The notes under the pieces were generated by a model that made no database searches, was not told the origin of the DNA, and worked only from the letters and a program-made list of their open reading frames with translations. DNA of 64,000 bases. Source: Azotimanducus sp965199815. GTDB taxonomy: Bacteria; Pseudomonadota; Gammaproteobacteria; Pseudomonadales; Azotimanducaceae. Below, piece after piece: positions 35,400-44,553 of this stretch (within the stretch, counting starts at the first letter, position 1; the number at the start of each line of letters is the position of its first letter). Location of the stretch: assembly GCA_965199815.1 (NCBI GenBank), contig CBDATE010000034.1, positions 248,001-312,000 of the forward strand, given 5' to 3'. A program made the translations under genes and the position numbers.

Positions 35400-36619
35400 G
35401 TCCTCGAGGGTGCATGCAGGCGATGTTTTTCGACGAGGGGGTGCACTTGCGACGCATCTCCCGGGTTCAGCAACTTCCTGAAATCCTCAAGCAGGTTCTT
35501 CTTGAGGATAACCTCGATGTGGTTACGTTCGGCATAGTCTTGCGCGACATCGGGGAGGGGTGCCTTGCGTACGCAAACCACCTGCCCCAACAGCCCGCCC
35601 ACATCCTTGATGGAGATGAGATCCTCCTTCAGGACTTTGGTATCCTTGACCTCGAGTTCACTGGAAATGCGGTCGATCAACTCGGACGCGTTCGTGGGTA
35701 TACGTTTCCCGAGAGTACGCTTCAGCCCCTTGACGAGGTCGTCCGAGCTGATCTTGTCCTTGCAATCCACCAGCCAGAGCTTTCCGGACCAGTTGAAGAG
35801 CACATCAATTTCGCTGTGAGCCAGTGGTCCTTTGCTCGACTCGCGCACCTTGAGTTCCACTGACCGGTACACCGCGCCAAGGCCAACTCTGAGAATCGCG
35901 GCTGCGGTGCGCAATTCCAGTTCATCGCCCTCCTTGTGTCTGCCGTCCCCTTTGCCTTCAGTGACGCGAACCAATTCTCCGGCGCGACCCTGCTCCAGTT
36001 GTTGCTGGAACTCAGTGTCAGACAGGGACTTCGCCTCGGGTTTCAGTACGAGCCGCTCCCCGTTGCGCTTCACCTCCGAGTCCTGCAGTTGGCAGCGCAG
36101 TAAATCGAGTGGATTGAAGTCGTTCGCGATGCTCGGGTCGAGGTGTTCTCGCCGAGAGACCAGGCCGGTGTTCGAGCGTGAGGGCTCAATCCGGATGAGT
36201 TCGTTGCCTCGCTCCAGATAGCAGATTCGCACCGGATTTTTCGACGGTGCGCTATGCGTGGCTGCCCAGTGAAAGGCGGCGGTGGCCATGAGCTTGTTGC
36301 CGCCAGTGATGTTCAGTATGCAGTCGTTGCTGGGTGGAAGTCCCTCCATCGTCTCGGCTATGCACGACACCGCCTCGAGGAAATCATCGTGCGGGATTTG
36401 CCTGAGCTCGGGCTTTTCTTGCAGCAGTTTGGCTTTCTTGTGGAGAAACTTCTGCAAGCGTTGCGCCGGGCGCTTCGATTCCTCCTCGATGTTGCTGTGT
36501 AACAGCACCAGTCGTTGCGGTTTGATGTGGGCAGTGACGAGCACATGCGGCCAGACCTGCCGAGAAGCAAGCGACACAAGTACCGGAGGGGAGTCAGGGT
36601 TTGGCATCGTATCCGGCAT
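35396..36619 (-). CDS. Card1/Can2-like CARF plus PD-(D/E)XK effector nuclease
   Basis: The 407-residue protein has an N-terminal CARF domain with ILNITGGNKLMATAAFHW, the ligand-binding motif of the DUF1887 group. The C-terminal half carries a PD-(D/E)XK core: VELKVRES, EIDVLFNWSGKLWLVDCKDK. Family members (Card1, Can2) are switched on by cyclic tetra-adenylate to nick nucleic acid. It lies exactly between the two Cmr modules, overlapping both neighbours, so it is part of the operon. Confidence 0.88.
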   Translation of the reverse strand: MPDTMPNPDSPPVLVSLASRQVWPHVLVTAHIKPQRLVLLHSNIEEESKRPAQRLQKFLHKKAKLLQEKPELRQIPHDDFLEAVSCIAETMEGLPPSNDCILNITGGNKLMATAAFHWAATHSAPSKNPVRICYLERGNELIRIEPSRSNTGLVSRREHLDPSIANDFNPLDLLRCQLQDSEVKRNGERLVLKPEAKSLSDTEFQQQLEQGRAGELVRVTEGKGDGRHKEGDELELRTAAAILRVGLGAVYRSVELKVRESSKGPLAHSEIDVLFNWSGKLWLVDCKDKISSDDLVKGLKRTLGKRIPTNASELIDRISSELEVKDTKVLKEDLISIKDVGGLLGQVVCVRKAPLPDVAQDYAERNHIEVILKKNLLEDFRKLLNPGDASQVHPLVEKHRLHAPSRT

Positions 36620-37622
36620 AGATTTCTTTGGCTCGTTTCGAGGATTTCCCTCTTGGCGGATCGTCCCACCAGCCTTTGTGCTGCCAGTAGGCGCGAATGC
36701 TTTGGAAGGCTTCTTCTTGCGTACCCGGATCTGTGATCTCTTGCCAGGCCTCTGCCAGAGATTTGCCTCGAAGAATGTCTTCTTTTTTTTCTTGTGCCAT
36801 GCCGGGAGCTTTCCGTATGCGCTCGATTTTTTCTTTCACCCAAGGGTGGAGTGACGGTTCCGGGGTGCGTTCCGAAAAATATCCGTAGCCGCTGCGCGTC
36901 CTGGCACCTATTCCGCGTTCACGCAATGCCGACACCGACATCTCCCTGGCCAGACACAGCCATTCCGAAGGCCCGGCGAGCGTGAATCGAAAAGCACCTT
37001 GCACACCGATCTGGGCGTTGGGTACCGGGCTGTCGAAGTCGGTAGCAGGCTTTTCCCCATCCGAACTGTAGTAGCCGGGGTGGTGGCTGGTGACGATTTC
37101 CGGCACCAGAGGCTTTTCGGCGGATTCTGGCACCCACCAGGCATCGTGAAATGCGATGAGACCCGCCTTGTCATTCACCCCTTCCTTGTCGGACTGTGCC
37201 CCGAAGACCTCGGCGACCAGATCTTCGCCCGCCTGGCCAAGGCGCTCTCGCGCATATGCCGCCACCACGCCCTTGATGCTGGAGCCGGGAAGACAGGGTG
37301 CCCCGTATGTATGACTGATGGTGCAGCCGGTTTCCAGTATGCCGCCACCGTTCAACCCGATCAGCAGGCGCGATTTCAGCGCCAGCTCAAACGAGTGAAA
37401 TCCTGATGTGTCAGGGGTGTGTCGGCACCAGCGTTGATACGCCCGCTCGTGGAACTTCTCGTCGAACGCCTCGCAGACGCGCCTGATGTGGCGCGATTTG
37501 GCATCATTTTGGGCCCCCGAATCTTCCGGGTAACCGCGTTGCAGCAGCAACCCGGAATGCGCACTCTTGCCTTCCGCCTTGAACGCATCTCGCAAGCATT
37601 CGCGAACCAGATCAACCTTCAT
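36594..37622 (-). CDS. cmr6: Cmr6-type RAMP, module 2
   Basis: The 342-residue protein has APCLPGSSIKGVVAAYARERL, GLIAFHDAWWVP, PVPNAQIGVQGAFRF and GIGARTRSGYGYF, matching Cmr6 from other type III-B loci better than the module 1 protein. It overlaps cmr5 by four bases and the downstream CARF nuclease by 26 bp. Confidence 0.9.
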   Translation of the reverse strand: MKVDLVRECLRDAFKAEGKSAHSGLLLQRGYPEDSGAQNDAKSRHIRRVCEAFDEKFHERAYQRWCRHTPDTSGFHSFELALKSRLLIGLNGGGILETGCTISHTYGAPCLPGSSIKGVVAAYARERLGQAGEDLVAEVFGAQSDKEGVNDKAGLIAFHDAWWVPESAEKPLVPEIVTSHHPGYYSSDGEKPATDFDSPVPNAQIGVQGAFRFTLAGPSEWLCLAREMSVSALRERGIGARTRSGYGYFSERTPEPSLHPWVKEKIERIRKAPGMAQEKKEDILRGKSLAEAWQEITDPGTQEEAFQSIRAYWQHKGWWDDPPRGKSSKRAKEIYAGYDAKP

Positions 37623-38026
37623 GGCGCGACCCCCGCATCTCCATCGCTGGTATTCGGGTTCCCTTGGGCGTAGCGCTTCAACCAGCCGCTTGCATCAAGG
37701 GTCTGCCGCGTGAGGCGCATGATGCCTTGCAGATCCGTGTTGATGATCTCCTCGTGCAATTGCCGTGTATCGCCTGCCTCGGTTGCTCCCACGCTTCGCA
37801 AGACACAGTGAATGTCGCTGAAGAGGGCGCGGTGCTCTCCGCCCCCCTTGGCGAGCAGGAAGCCGGTGGCTTGCGCGAGCCCGTTCTCCAGAATCATGCT
37901 CGGAAACTTGTGCGCCAGGGCGCAGTAGTCCTTCCAGGGCACCGCACCCGCTTGGCTGCCGTTTTTGTGCGCGGCGACGCGTTTATACGCCGCGCGGGCT
38001 ATCTGCTGAGTGCGCGTCTTGATCAT
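37619..38026 (-). CDS. cmr5: Cmr5, module 2
   Basis: The 135-residue helical subunit starts at the ATG at 38026, which overlaps the cmr4 stop (ATGA). TRTQQIARAAYKRV and FPSMILENGLAQATGFLLAK are typical of Cmr5. It is clearly divergent from the module 1 Cmr5, so the two modules are not a recent duplication. Confidence 0.92.
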   Translation of the reverse strand: MIKTRTQQIARAAYKRVAAHKNGSQAGAVPWKDYCALAHKFPSMILENGLAQATGFLLAKGGGEHRALFSDIHCVLRSVGATEAGDTRQLHEEIINTDLQGIMRLTRQTLDASGWLKRYAQGNPNTSDGDAGVAP

Positions 38027-38895
38027 GATGTCTCTCCGAGCAGAAAACGCACCAGTCCGGCACCAACGCCTGCATTCCCGCCCAATTGCAGGAGCAGACA
38101 AGGTGACGGCAGGACATCTCGAAGGCGAGCAGTCTGACCCTGAGCGCTGCCGTTGGGCGGAGCCAGAGCACACATGCCCCAGAGTATCGATTCGGCAGGC
38201 AAGGCTTCCTCATGCCAAAGCGCTCCATCCTTGACGGTGCCCGTCTGCTGGTCAATGGCGATACGAGTGCGAATTTCCGTGGCCGTTTCAGTCAGGTATT
38301 GCATCACGCTGTCTGGCAGGATAGCGAATCGACTGATGAGATCGTCTTGCGCCTCCTGTTCCTCGTTGTCGGCATGGATGGCTTTGGCGATGATTTCCGC
38401 CCATTCGCGAGCTTCCTCGGAAACCGATGCCTGCACATCCAGATCCTCGAGAACCAGCGTGTCGTCAAGACGATTCACCGACTGTTCGGTAATCAGCGCA
38501 TGATTCTCCGCGCACTGCGGCACATCCGGGCAGTTCAGGTGCGCTATGGCACAGTCGCGCTTGTATCGACGCAGAACAAAGGGCGAAGTGACATAGCTGA
38601 CCACGCCCGCCAGGCAGCGTACCGGCAAGAGCAGCAGGTTGCCGTCACCCACCGACAGGGTGCCTGCACGAATGTCCTGTTCCCCGATATTGCGGGGGCC
38701 GAACAGTTCATCGGCACGCGTGTCATTGATATTCGTGATCTCCTGCCTCAATACGCCGCGCAGCGATGATCCGGGGACGATTGGTAGCTTGGTGGCGCGG
38801 CTGCGAGCAATCGGCAAGTCCACGACATCCATGGCCTGACCGGTGCCGCAGTGCAAGGGAGACAGCGAGTGCAAGTGATAGAGGATTGGCTGCAT
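38023..38895 (-). CDS. cmr4: Cmr4 backbone RNase subunit, module 2
   Basis: The 290-residue protein reads LYHLHSLSPLHCGTGQAMDVVDLPIARSR at its start; the Asp in VVDLPIAR is the expected catalytic Asp. VPGSSLRGVLRQEI and LFGPRNIGEQDIRAGTLSVGD follow, with LQLGGNAGVGAGLVRF at the end. It retains target RNA cleavage residues, so module 2 should cut RNA. Confidence 0.94.
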   Translation of the reverse strand: MQPILYHLHSLSPLHCGTGQAMDVVDLPIARSRATKLPIVPGSSLRGVLRQEITNINDTRADELFGPRNIGEQDIRAGTLSVGDGNLLLLPVRCLAGVVSYVTSPFVLRRYKRDCAIAHLNCPDVPQCAENHALITEQSVNRLDDTLVLEDLDVQASVSEEAREWAEIIAKAIHADNEEQEAQDDLISRFAILPDSVMQYLTETATEIRTRIAIDQQTGTVKDGALWHEEALPAESILWGMCALAPPNGSAQGQTARLRDVLPSPCLLLQLGGNAGVGAGLVRFLLGETS

Positions 38896-38913
38896 GGGGG
38901 TGTTCCTGTAGCG

Positions 38914-40227
38914 TCAGTGGGAGTGAGTGACCGGTTTCCACGGGACGGGAAGCGCCAGACCAAAGCCGTCACGGCGGTCTTGTGCATCGTCACTCAGATG
39001 TGTCAGCCAGAGCGCGTCCAGTTGGGCGGAGTCAGCTCCAGCAAGGATTCGGAACCAGTACACCGCACCCGCGGGCACCAGCTTGCGCGTTGGCCGCGGG
39101 CGCTGGTTGGCCAGGTCCCAGCCGGAATGGGGCTGCCAGCTACCAGCTGCGACCGCTACCAGCTGGAGTGTGATCTCCGGTGCTTCCGGCGGACTGCCGA
39201 TCAGTTCCTCGTCAAGCCAGCCGGGGCGATAGCCCTGCGCGAAAATGCCGGGTGTCAGGAGCGTGAATGACAGGCCGCCGTGACTGATGATTTTCTGCAT
39301 CCACCCGGCTTCGGGCTTCGGCCAGACTTCGGATTCCGGTGCCAGCAATGCCAGGCGTCGCTCCCCACCCAAATGCACCAGCGCAGAGTCAAGCGGAGTG
39401 TCAAAACGCGCCAGCAGCCTGGGGCCGTCCTTCCAGTCGGTATCACGCTCTGAGCGTGAACGGATATCGAAATCAATGCCTTCCGTCTGAAAGAGCTGGC
39501 CGTCCTTCGAGGCCCCGGTACGGGGGTCGATGGCCACATGCGTTCGGCGGTCGCGAATGGACGGCGACCAGCCTGTCTTTTTCAACTTCTTGCAGAAGTC
39601 ATGCGCGCCCTCTTGCGACGAGTTGAAATTCAGTACATCGTCGAGTTGCCACCAGTCTGGGCCTTTGATGGGCTTCCCGACGACCCCTTTTCCTGCCTGT
39701 TTCTCTGCCTGCACCGGTAAAAGGGCATCGGGCATGTCGGCATTGCAGCCTGAAGGAAATGGCTGCGGCGTTGCCCGGATGCACAGTTCCTGGCCCGCTT
39801 CATCACGCTTGTAGATCGCATTGGCGGGCTTTGGCACCAGTACTTCGTTGTTGAGCAGCAGCAGGGGCCCACATACTCGGCGCTGGGCGAGCTCGGGCGT
39901 GAACGGTTTGCCCTCGGCGCGCGCCCAGGCGGTGCGCAGACAGCCTGCCAGTGTGGAAGGTGGTGGAAAGCGCGCATCGTCCGGGTGGGACAAGCTGTCG
40001 AAGGGTCGGCCAGAGCGCACGATGATCGGCGCGAGGGGTGTCAGGCTGACAACCTCGCTTGCCAGTTGCTTGCGCGCATCGGATTGCGTGTTCGGGCTGC
40101 CCTGCTTGTGCGCCCCCTGCGCCCCCTGTGCCTTCCGGGACATGTTCCCAGCTGCCCGCATCCTGTCCTGCTTGCGAGGGTTGCGTACAGGAGGTTTCCG
40201 TTGATTGCGACGTTTCTTGCGGCTCAT
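38914..40227 (-). CDS. cmr3: Cmr3, module 2, with basic N-terminal extension
   Basis: The 437-residue protein has its Cmr3 core from about residue 62 (VVSLTPLAPIIVRSGRPFD, PPPSTLAGCLRTAWAR). It then has LVHLGGERRLALL and LTPGIFAQGYRPGW. The first 60 residues are an Arg/Lys-rich low-complexity tail (SRKKRRNQRKPPVRNPRKQ and more). The ATG overlaps the cas10 stop by four bases, so the tail is probably real. It may add nucleic-acid binding. Confidence 0.9.
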   Translation of the reverse strand: MSRKKRRNQRKPPVRNPRKQDRMRAAGNMSRKAQGAQGAHKQGSPNTQSDARKQLASEVVSLTPLAPIIVRSGRPFDSLSHPDDARFPPPSTLAGCLRTAWARAEGKPFTPELAQRRVCGPLLLLNNEVLVPKPANAIYKRDEAGQELCIRATPQPFPSGCNADMPDALLPVQAEKQAGKGVVGKPIKGPDWWQLDDVLNFNSSQEGAHDFCKKLKKTGWSPSIRDRRTHVAIDPRTGASKDGQLFQTEGIDFDIRSRSERDTDWKDGPRLLARFDTPLDSALVHLGGERRLALLAPESEVWPKPEAGWMQKIISHGGLSFTLLTPGIFAQGYRPGWLDEELIGSPPEAPEITLQLVAVAAGSWQPHSGWDLANQRPRPTRKLVPAGAVYWFRILAGADSAQLDALWLTHLSDDAQDRRDGFGLALPVPWKPVTHSH

Positions 40228-42035
40228 TCGCGTTCTCCGATGTCGTTCGCCGTGCGCGCAGCAAGCCAGCGGGCAATGATGAGGGTTTCAGCCAGGTCGC
40301 GCAGCGGTGTCCGAGTGGCTTGATTATCGATAAGGTTGCGAAGTTCGCTCGAAATCGGTTCTTCCCCTGCCTGTATGCGGGCGCGCTCCAGAGTTCGCTG
40401 CACCTCCGCACGACGCATGTCTTGTGCTTCAGGCTTCTGATCGTCATCGTCGCGCGGCCACTTCAGTCGCAGGTCGATTGCCCTGATGTCGTAAGCCACT
40501 CGTGAGGGGAGCTTCTTGTGTCGATATGCCTCTACCAGTTTCTGCAGCCCGTCTTGCGCGCATGTATCGTCCCAGCGGGCGCGCCAGGTATGGTCACCCC
40601 CGGAGCGAACGCCGAGTTGAATGCCCAGAGCGTTGCGCGGTTCGTCGGTGTCGTTGCCTTTTGCCAGTTCTTCCGCCTGTTCCGCGCGGACGCGCAAGGC
40701 ACCAAGAGGTTCCATGATGTGCCCTATGCCAAGCCCGACCGACAGGGTGGGAGAGTCTTCGCCGGGCACTCCCATGCGCCTGCCTTCCTCGGCCAGAATA
40801 TCTGCGAACGATTTGCTCAATTCGCGAGCGCAGGCGAGCGCATGCTCCAGAGGCACGAGCGCGAGCACATCGTCGCCGCCAGCGTAAATCGCATGGCCTC
40901 GGTGGTGCCGAACCAGTGCAGGCACACCAGATGCAAACTCGTGCAAGCGCCTCGATATGGCCCTGGACTGCTCGGCATCGGTTGCCCTGGAGAGGAACTT
41001 GCCCATCCGGTCGCCGTCTGCCTTGAGGATGACGGCGTAAGGCACCGGATGCCCTCGAGCCCGCACAATCTCCTTCACAGTCGATTTCAGTGCATTGATG
41101 TGCGCTCGGGTCTCGTCGTCTCGTTCTGCCTCCTTCAGCGCCTGTTCGAGGCGAAACGGGTAGAGCAGCTGCCCGTCAAAGGGAAGCGTGCCGTAGATGC
41201 CGTGGTTCCCTGTCGTTCTGCTGGCAACTCCCTGAGGAACCAGCGGCTCGTAGTGCTTGCACAACCGGCATTGCTGTTCAGATGCAAGGCTTTCGACCCA
41301 GGGGTCAGCGGCGATACGGGCGTAGGCGGTGAACTGCTCGACTTTTCCCGCCAGGCGTTTGATAACACCCAGTGTGTCCAGTTGTTCTCCGTCGGAAAGT
41401 CCGAGTGTATTGCGGATTCTGGTGCGCGCTCCGCGTGGCAGTACGGTCTCCATGGCACCGTCCAGGGATGACTTGGGCAAGCCTTCCGTATGCAGACTGC
41501 GAGGGAGTGTACTCGGGGCGAAGTTTCTCGTGGCCTTGCGCGCCGCCAGCGTGGCACCCAGGCGCTTGCGCGCGTCCTCGTAGCCCGATGTACCCACACG
41601 AACCCAGGCAGCAAAGCTTTCGAGAATGTCGCCGATTTGCGCATTCCAGACATCCTGTCGGATATCTTCCGGCGAGCCTCCGAGTCGCTGTCGTGCGGAT
41701 TTGCCCAGATCGATGATGCGTTGTGTGGCGGCTCGCTTTGCCTGTTCGCACAGCGCCCGGATGTCTGCATCATCCGGCGCTTCGATTTCCGCCTGAATGA
41801 CGTTTGCGACATTCGCCTCATCGCCCGGCTGGTCTTGCGGCCGCAAGTCGTCAGCCGGGTTGTGGGGACACGGAAAGATCAGGCACCCGGGGTGGTCCTG
41901 GTGCAAGCTCAGCGCCGCTGCGCGCGAGGCTTCGGAGAGCAGCCAGGAGCCGCACCAGAGGTCCCGGGTGCGACGGGCGGCACCGATCAGGCTTTGCACC
42001 GGGCCGATGGACAGGGTGACGAGATAGCGCGGCAT
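40224..42035 (-). CDS. cas10: Cas10/Cmr2 lacking the HD domain, module 2
   Basis: This 603-residue large subunit starts directly with the first palm (VTLSIGPVQSLIGAARRTRDLW), so the HD nuclease domain is absent. A zinc-type CRLCKHYEP site precedes the palm motifs LKADGDRMGKFLS and YAGGDDVLALVP. GGDD is intact, so it should synthesise cyclic oligoadenylate but not degrade DNA. Length is much shorter than the module 1 Cas10 (972). Confidence 0.95.
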   Translation of the reverse strand: MPRYLVTLSIGPVQSLIGAARRTRDLWCGSWLLSEASRAAALSLHQDHPGCLIFPCPHNPADDLRPQDQPGDEANVANVIQAEIEAPDDADIRALCEQAKRAATQRIIDLGKSARQRLGGSPEDIRQDVWNAQIGDILESFAAWVRVGTSGYEDARKRLGATLAARKATRNFAPSTLPRSLHTEGLPKSSLDGAMETVLPRGARTRIRNTLGLSDGEQLDTLGVIKRLAGKVEQFTAYARIAADPWVESLASEQQCRLCKHYEPLVPQGVASRTTGNHGIYGTLPFDGQLLYPFRLEQALKEAERDDETRAHINALKSTVKEIVRARGHPVPYAVILKADGDRMGKFLSRATDAEQSRAISRRLHEFASGVPALVRHHRGHAIYAGGDDVLALVPLEHALACARELSKSFADILAEEGRRMGVPGEDSPTLSVGLGIGHIMEPLGALRVRAEQAEELAKGNDTDEPRNALGIQLGVRSGGDHTWRARWDDTCAQDGLQKLVEAYRHKKLPSRVAYDIRAIDLRLKWPRDDDDQKPEAQDMRRAEVQRTLERARIQAGEEPISSELRNLIDNQATRTPLRDLAETLIIARWLAARTANDIGERE

Positions 42036-42069
42036 CAGAAACGCATCTCCCTGGTGGTTATACAGATAT

Positions 42070-43314
42070 TCATCGGCGTGTCGCTCGGGTCTGCTGCTCG
42101 AAGAAGGTCATGAACGCTGCGAGGACATTATCTTGGTCTTGCATCGGCTTGATCTCCTTCGCCTGGCTCCGGCGTTCATCAATGTTTTTCGGCCATGCGG
42201 GACCGAGAACATCATCCTCGAACCGAACCGGCACACTGATTCGCTCCTGCCACCCCGGCAGCAACAAGGCCATCGGGCGATACTGCTGGCCGTCAAGGTA
42301 AGGGCGCAGGATCAAGGGGCTGGCCATGCGATCATGCTCGTCGCCTGCAGCCGGTTCCAGCGTATGGTCTCTTGGCTCCCCTTTGTCCTTGAAGTGAAAC
42401 ACGATAGGCAACCCGAAAGCCGCACGAGGGTATAAGTCCCTGGCGGGATGCCCAGCTGCGTGGTGCGGCGCGTACGGCCCGGCATGGCGGCGGATTGCGT
42501 CGGCTTCCGGCCACTGGCTGCGCCCCGGGTTTCCGGCCCCTGATTTGCGGCCGATATTCGCGCCCTGGCGAAAATTCCGGAGTGGCTCTACGCTTGTTTT
42601 CCAGGCAGACATCGCGTTCCCTCTGTTTTCGCCCAGCACCAAATGTCCTTCCAGAGCGTTGACTTCCTCGCAAGTGACCGCATCAAGGTGCGTCTGGTTC
42701 TCCTTCACTTCAAGTGCGCCGAACCCGCGCCGGGTTCTGGCACCCAGGCCGCCGAAACTCGCCCACCAGCGCAAGGCCCGGCGCACTTCGTCAATCTGCG
42801 CTTGATCGGTGCAGCTATCGAAGCGCAGGGTGATCCTGAATGAATAGCTTTCCTTGAGCAGTCGCGGTTGTTCTTCGCGATCCGAAATCAAGCCGTACGG
42901 GGGTATTTCAGCTTCCCCCGATCCGATCATCTGGGCATCCTTCGCAGCATCGGCGCTGACCCGCACAGCCACTCGGCTCGCGCTTGCCCCCTGTTTCGAG
43001 ATGCCACCCCACAGGGCGCGTTCCTTCTTGAAGAGCGCGGTTGAATCAGTTGAATCAAGAGACCCGCCATGCAGCAAGCGCCACCAGAAGCGCAGGTGGC
43101 CGCGCACCGTCGTAGCGCGGACCGGCATCTTCATATCCACCTTGCCCGGCTCCACGCCGCCACCAAAGAGTGGCGTGATGAGCTTGCATTTCAGCTCGAT
43201 TTCTGTTCGGTCGGCTTGTCCGGCGCGCACCTCCTGCGGATCAGACTGTCGCCACCTCTCGAGCGCCGTTTTGGCATCAACACCACAAGAGTCAAGCCTT
43301 CGCATTCTGGTCAC
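42070..43314 (-). CDS. cmr1: Cmr1, module 2
   Basis: The 414-residue RAMP protein shows LKCKLITPLFGGGVEPGKVD, RATTVRGHLRFWWRLLHGG and ASFGGLGARTRRGFGALEV, all Cmr1 signatures. It is nearly 100 residues longer than the module 1 Cmr1. It starts 3 bp after the Csx1/Csx2 gene and ends 34 bp before cas10. Confidence 0.92.
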   Translation of the reverse strand: MTRMRRLDSCGVDAKTALERWRQSDPQEVRAGQADRTEIELKCKLITPLFGGGVEPGKVDMKMPVRATTVRGHLRFWWRLLHGGSLDSTDSTALFKKERALWGGISKQGASASRVAVRVSADAAKDAQMIGSGEAEIPPYGLISDREEQPRLLKESYSFRITLRFDSCTDQAQIDEVRRALRWWASFGGLGARTRRGFGALEVKENQTHLDAVTCEEVNALEGHLVLGENRGNAMSAWKTSVEPLRNFRQGANIGRKSGAGNPGRSQWPEADAIRRHAGPYAPHHAAGHPARDLYPRAAFGLPIVFHFKDKGEPRDHTLEPAAGDEHDRMASPLILRPYLDGQQYRPMALLLPGWQERISVPVRFEDDVLGPAWPKNIDERRSQAKEIKPMQDQDNVLAAFMTFFEQQTRATRR

Positions 43315-43317
43315 CTC

Positions 43318-44553
43318 CTACTTCACCAGCAGCTGCTGAAATGCCTTCTTCAGCTCACTATACAGACGCTCGCGATCCCTGAGAATTTTATTGTGGTGAG
43401 GATTGTTCGGCGGGTTCCCGTGAGCCAGTCCATTGCGCAGAGCATTCAGGGCACGGAACGATTCTCGCTTCGGCTTTGAAAGTTCCTTCTCATCCACTTG
43501 TTGCTGGAGCGATTCCTTGGCTTCGTGTCGGTCATCATGCTTGCGCACCGAAAGTCTCTGTCGATCGCATTCCATGCTGATGAGCGCCTCCCAACCGAAA
43601 ATCGCCGCGCGCACGAAGTCCTGGCGCTCGAGATATTCGCAAGCAAGCTTCCTTTGATGGTGTGCCAGGCCTTTCTCGCGCGCCCACCGCAGGCGTTCCC
43701 GAAGACGCTTCCTGAACAGGCCTGAAGCACCGTCGAGTTGCTTATCCAGAACTGGCAGAAAGCGCTTGAGTTCTTGCACCGCACCCCAAACATTCATCGT
43801 GCGTTCGTGGAACGCGGCCTGCTCCAGATGCCTTGCCTTGTCTTTGGGGATATCGTCCTCAATCAACAGCGGCGCGAACACACCATAATCGCCGGTGGCA
43901 TCAAACCGGTCGAGTGCACTCACCCAGTGCTGTACGCGGGTCAGGCCGTCAAGGCGCACCACGGGCGTTTCGCCATCATCGCCGGTCATGTCCAGCGCGC
44001 CGTACCAGAGTGAGTCCACATGCAGGTTACCCACACGCTCCAGCATGAAGGCAGAGAGGAAGCCGACCATACCGAGATGCCGAAAGCCGTGTGTCAAATC
44101 GAAACTTACTGTGCCGTCGGTCACTGTTTCGGCAATCCTTTCCAGTATCTGGTACTGATCGTCCTTGTCCTTGCCAGATGGAATCAGGCGTGGGACCACC
44201 GGCTTGTTCACTGCCTTGCTCATGAGCGGCGTGAGCCGGTCGAGCGTATCCTGGCAGACTGCCTCGTTCTGCTCGGCTTCCATCAACTCGAGGCGAGCCT
44301 CTTCTTCCTGTGCATCATCCTGATCCGTCTCCTCCATCAACCCTTCCATCAGCACTCCCCACTGACTGCCCGAGGTACCGAGCACCACGATCTCGTCTGT
44401 TCCGAGGTGATATGCCAGCGCCAACCCGAAGAGATCCGTGGTCACAGTGATTTCAGAGCCGGGGAAGCGGTAGTTCGCCGAGCGATATCGGTATCCGGCG
44501 ACGGGGTCGTACTGTCCCTTGCCAAGGAAGGTGACGAGTGTGTGGTGATTCAT
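43318..44553 (-). CDS. Csx1/Csx2-type CARF-HEPN ribonuclease (TM1812 family)
   Basis: The 411-residue protein begins TLVTFLGKGQYDPVAGYRY, the TIGR02221/Csx2 start. VSFDLTHGFRHLGMVGFLSA is the CARF ligand motif. The C-terminal HEPN domain has LNALRNGLAHGNPP, a RxxxxH RNase motif (R-NGLA-H). It should degrade RNA when a cyclic oligoadenylate binds. It overlaps the upstream NE0113-type gene by four bases and leads into module 2. Confidence 0.9.
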   Translation of the reverse strand: MNHHTLVTFLGKGQYDPVAGYRYRSANYRFPGSEITVTTDLFGLALAYHLGTDEIVVLGTSGSQWGVLMEGLMEETDQDDAQEEEARLELMEAEQNEAVCQDTLDRLTPLMSKAVNKPVVPRLIPSGKDKDDQYQILERIAETVTDGTVSFDLTHGFRHLGMVGFLSAFMLERVGNLHVDSLWYGALDMTGDDGETPVVRLDGLTRVQHWVSALDRFDATGDYGVFAPLLIEDDIPKDKARHLEQAAFHERTMNVWGAVQELKRFLPVLDKQLDGASGLFRKRLRERLRWAREKGLAHHQRKLACEYLERQDFVRAAIFGWEALISMECDRQRLSVRKHDDRHEAKESLQQQVDEKELSKPKRESFRALNALRNGLAHGNPPNNPHHNKILRDRERLYSELKKAFQQLLVK

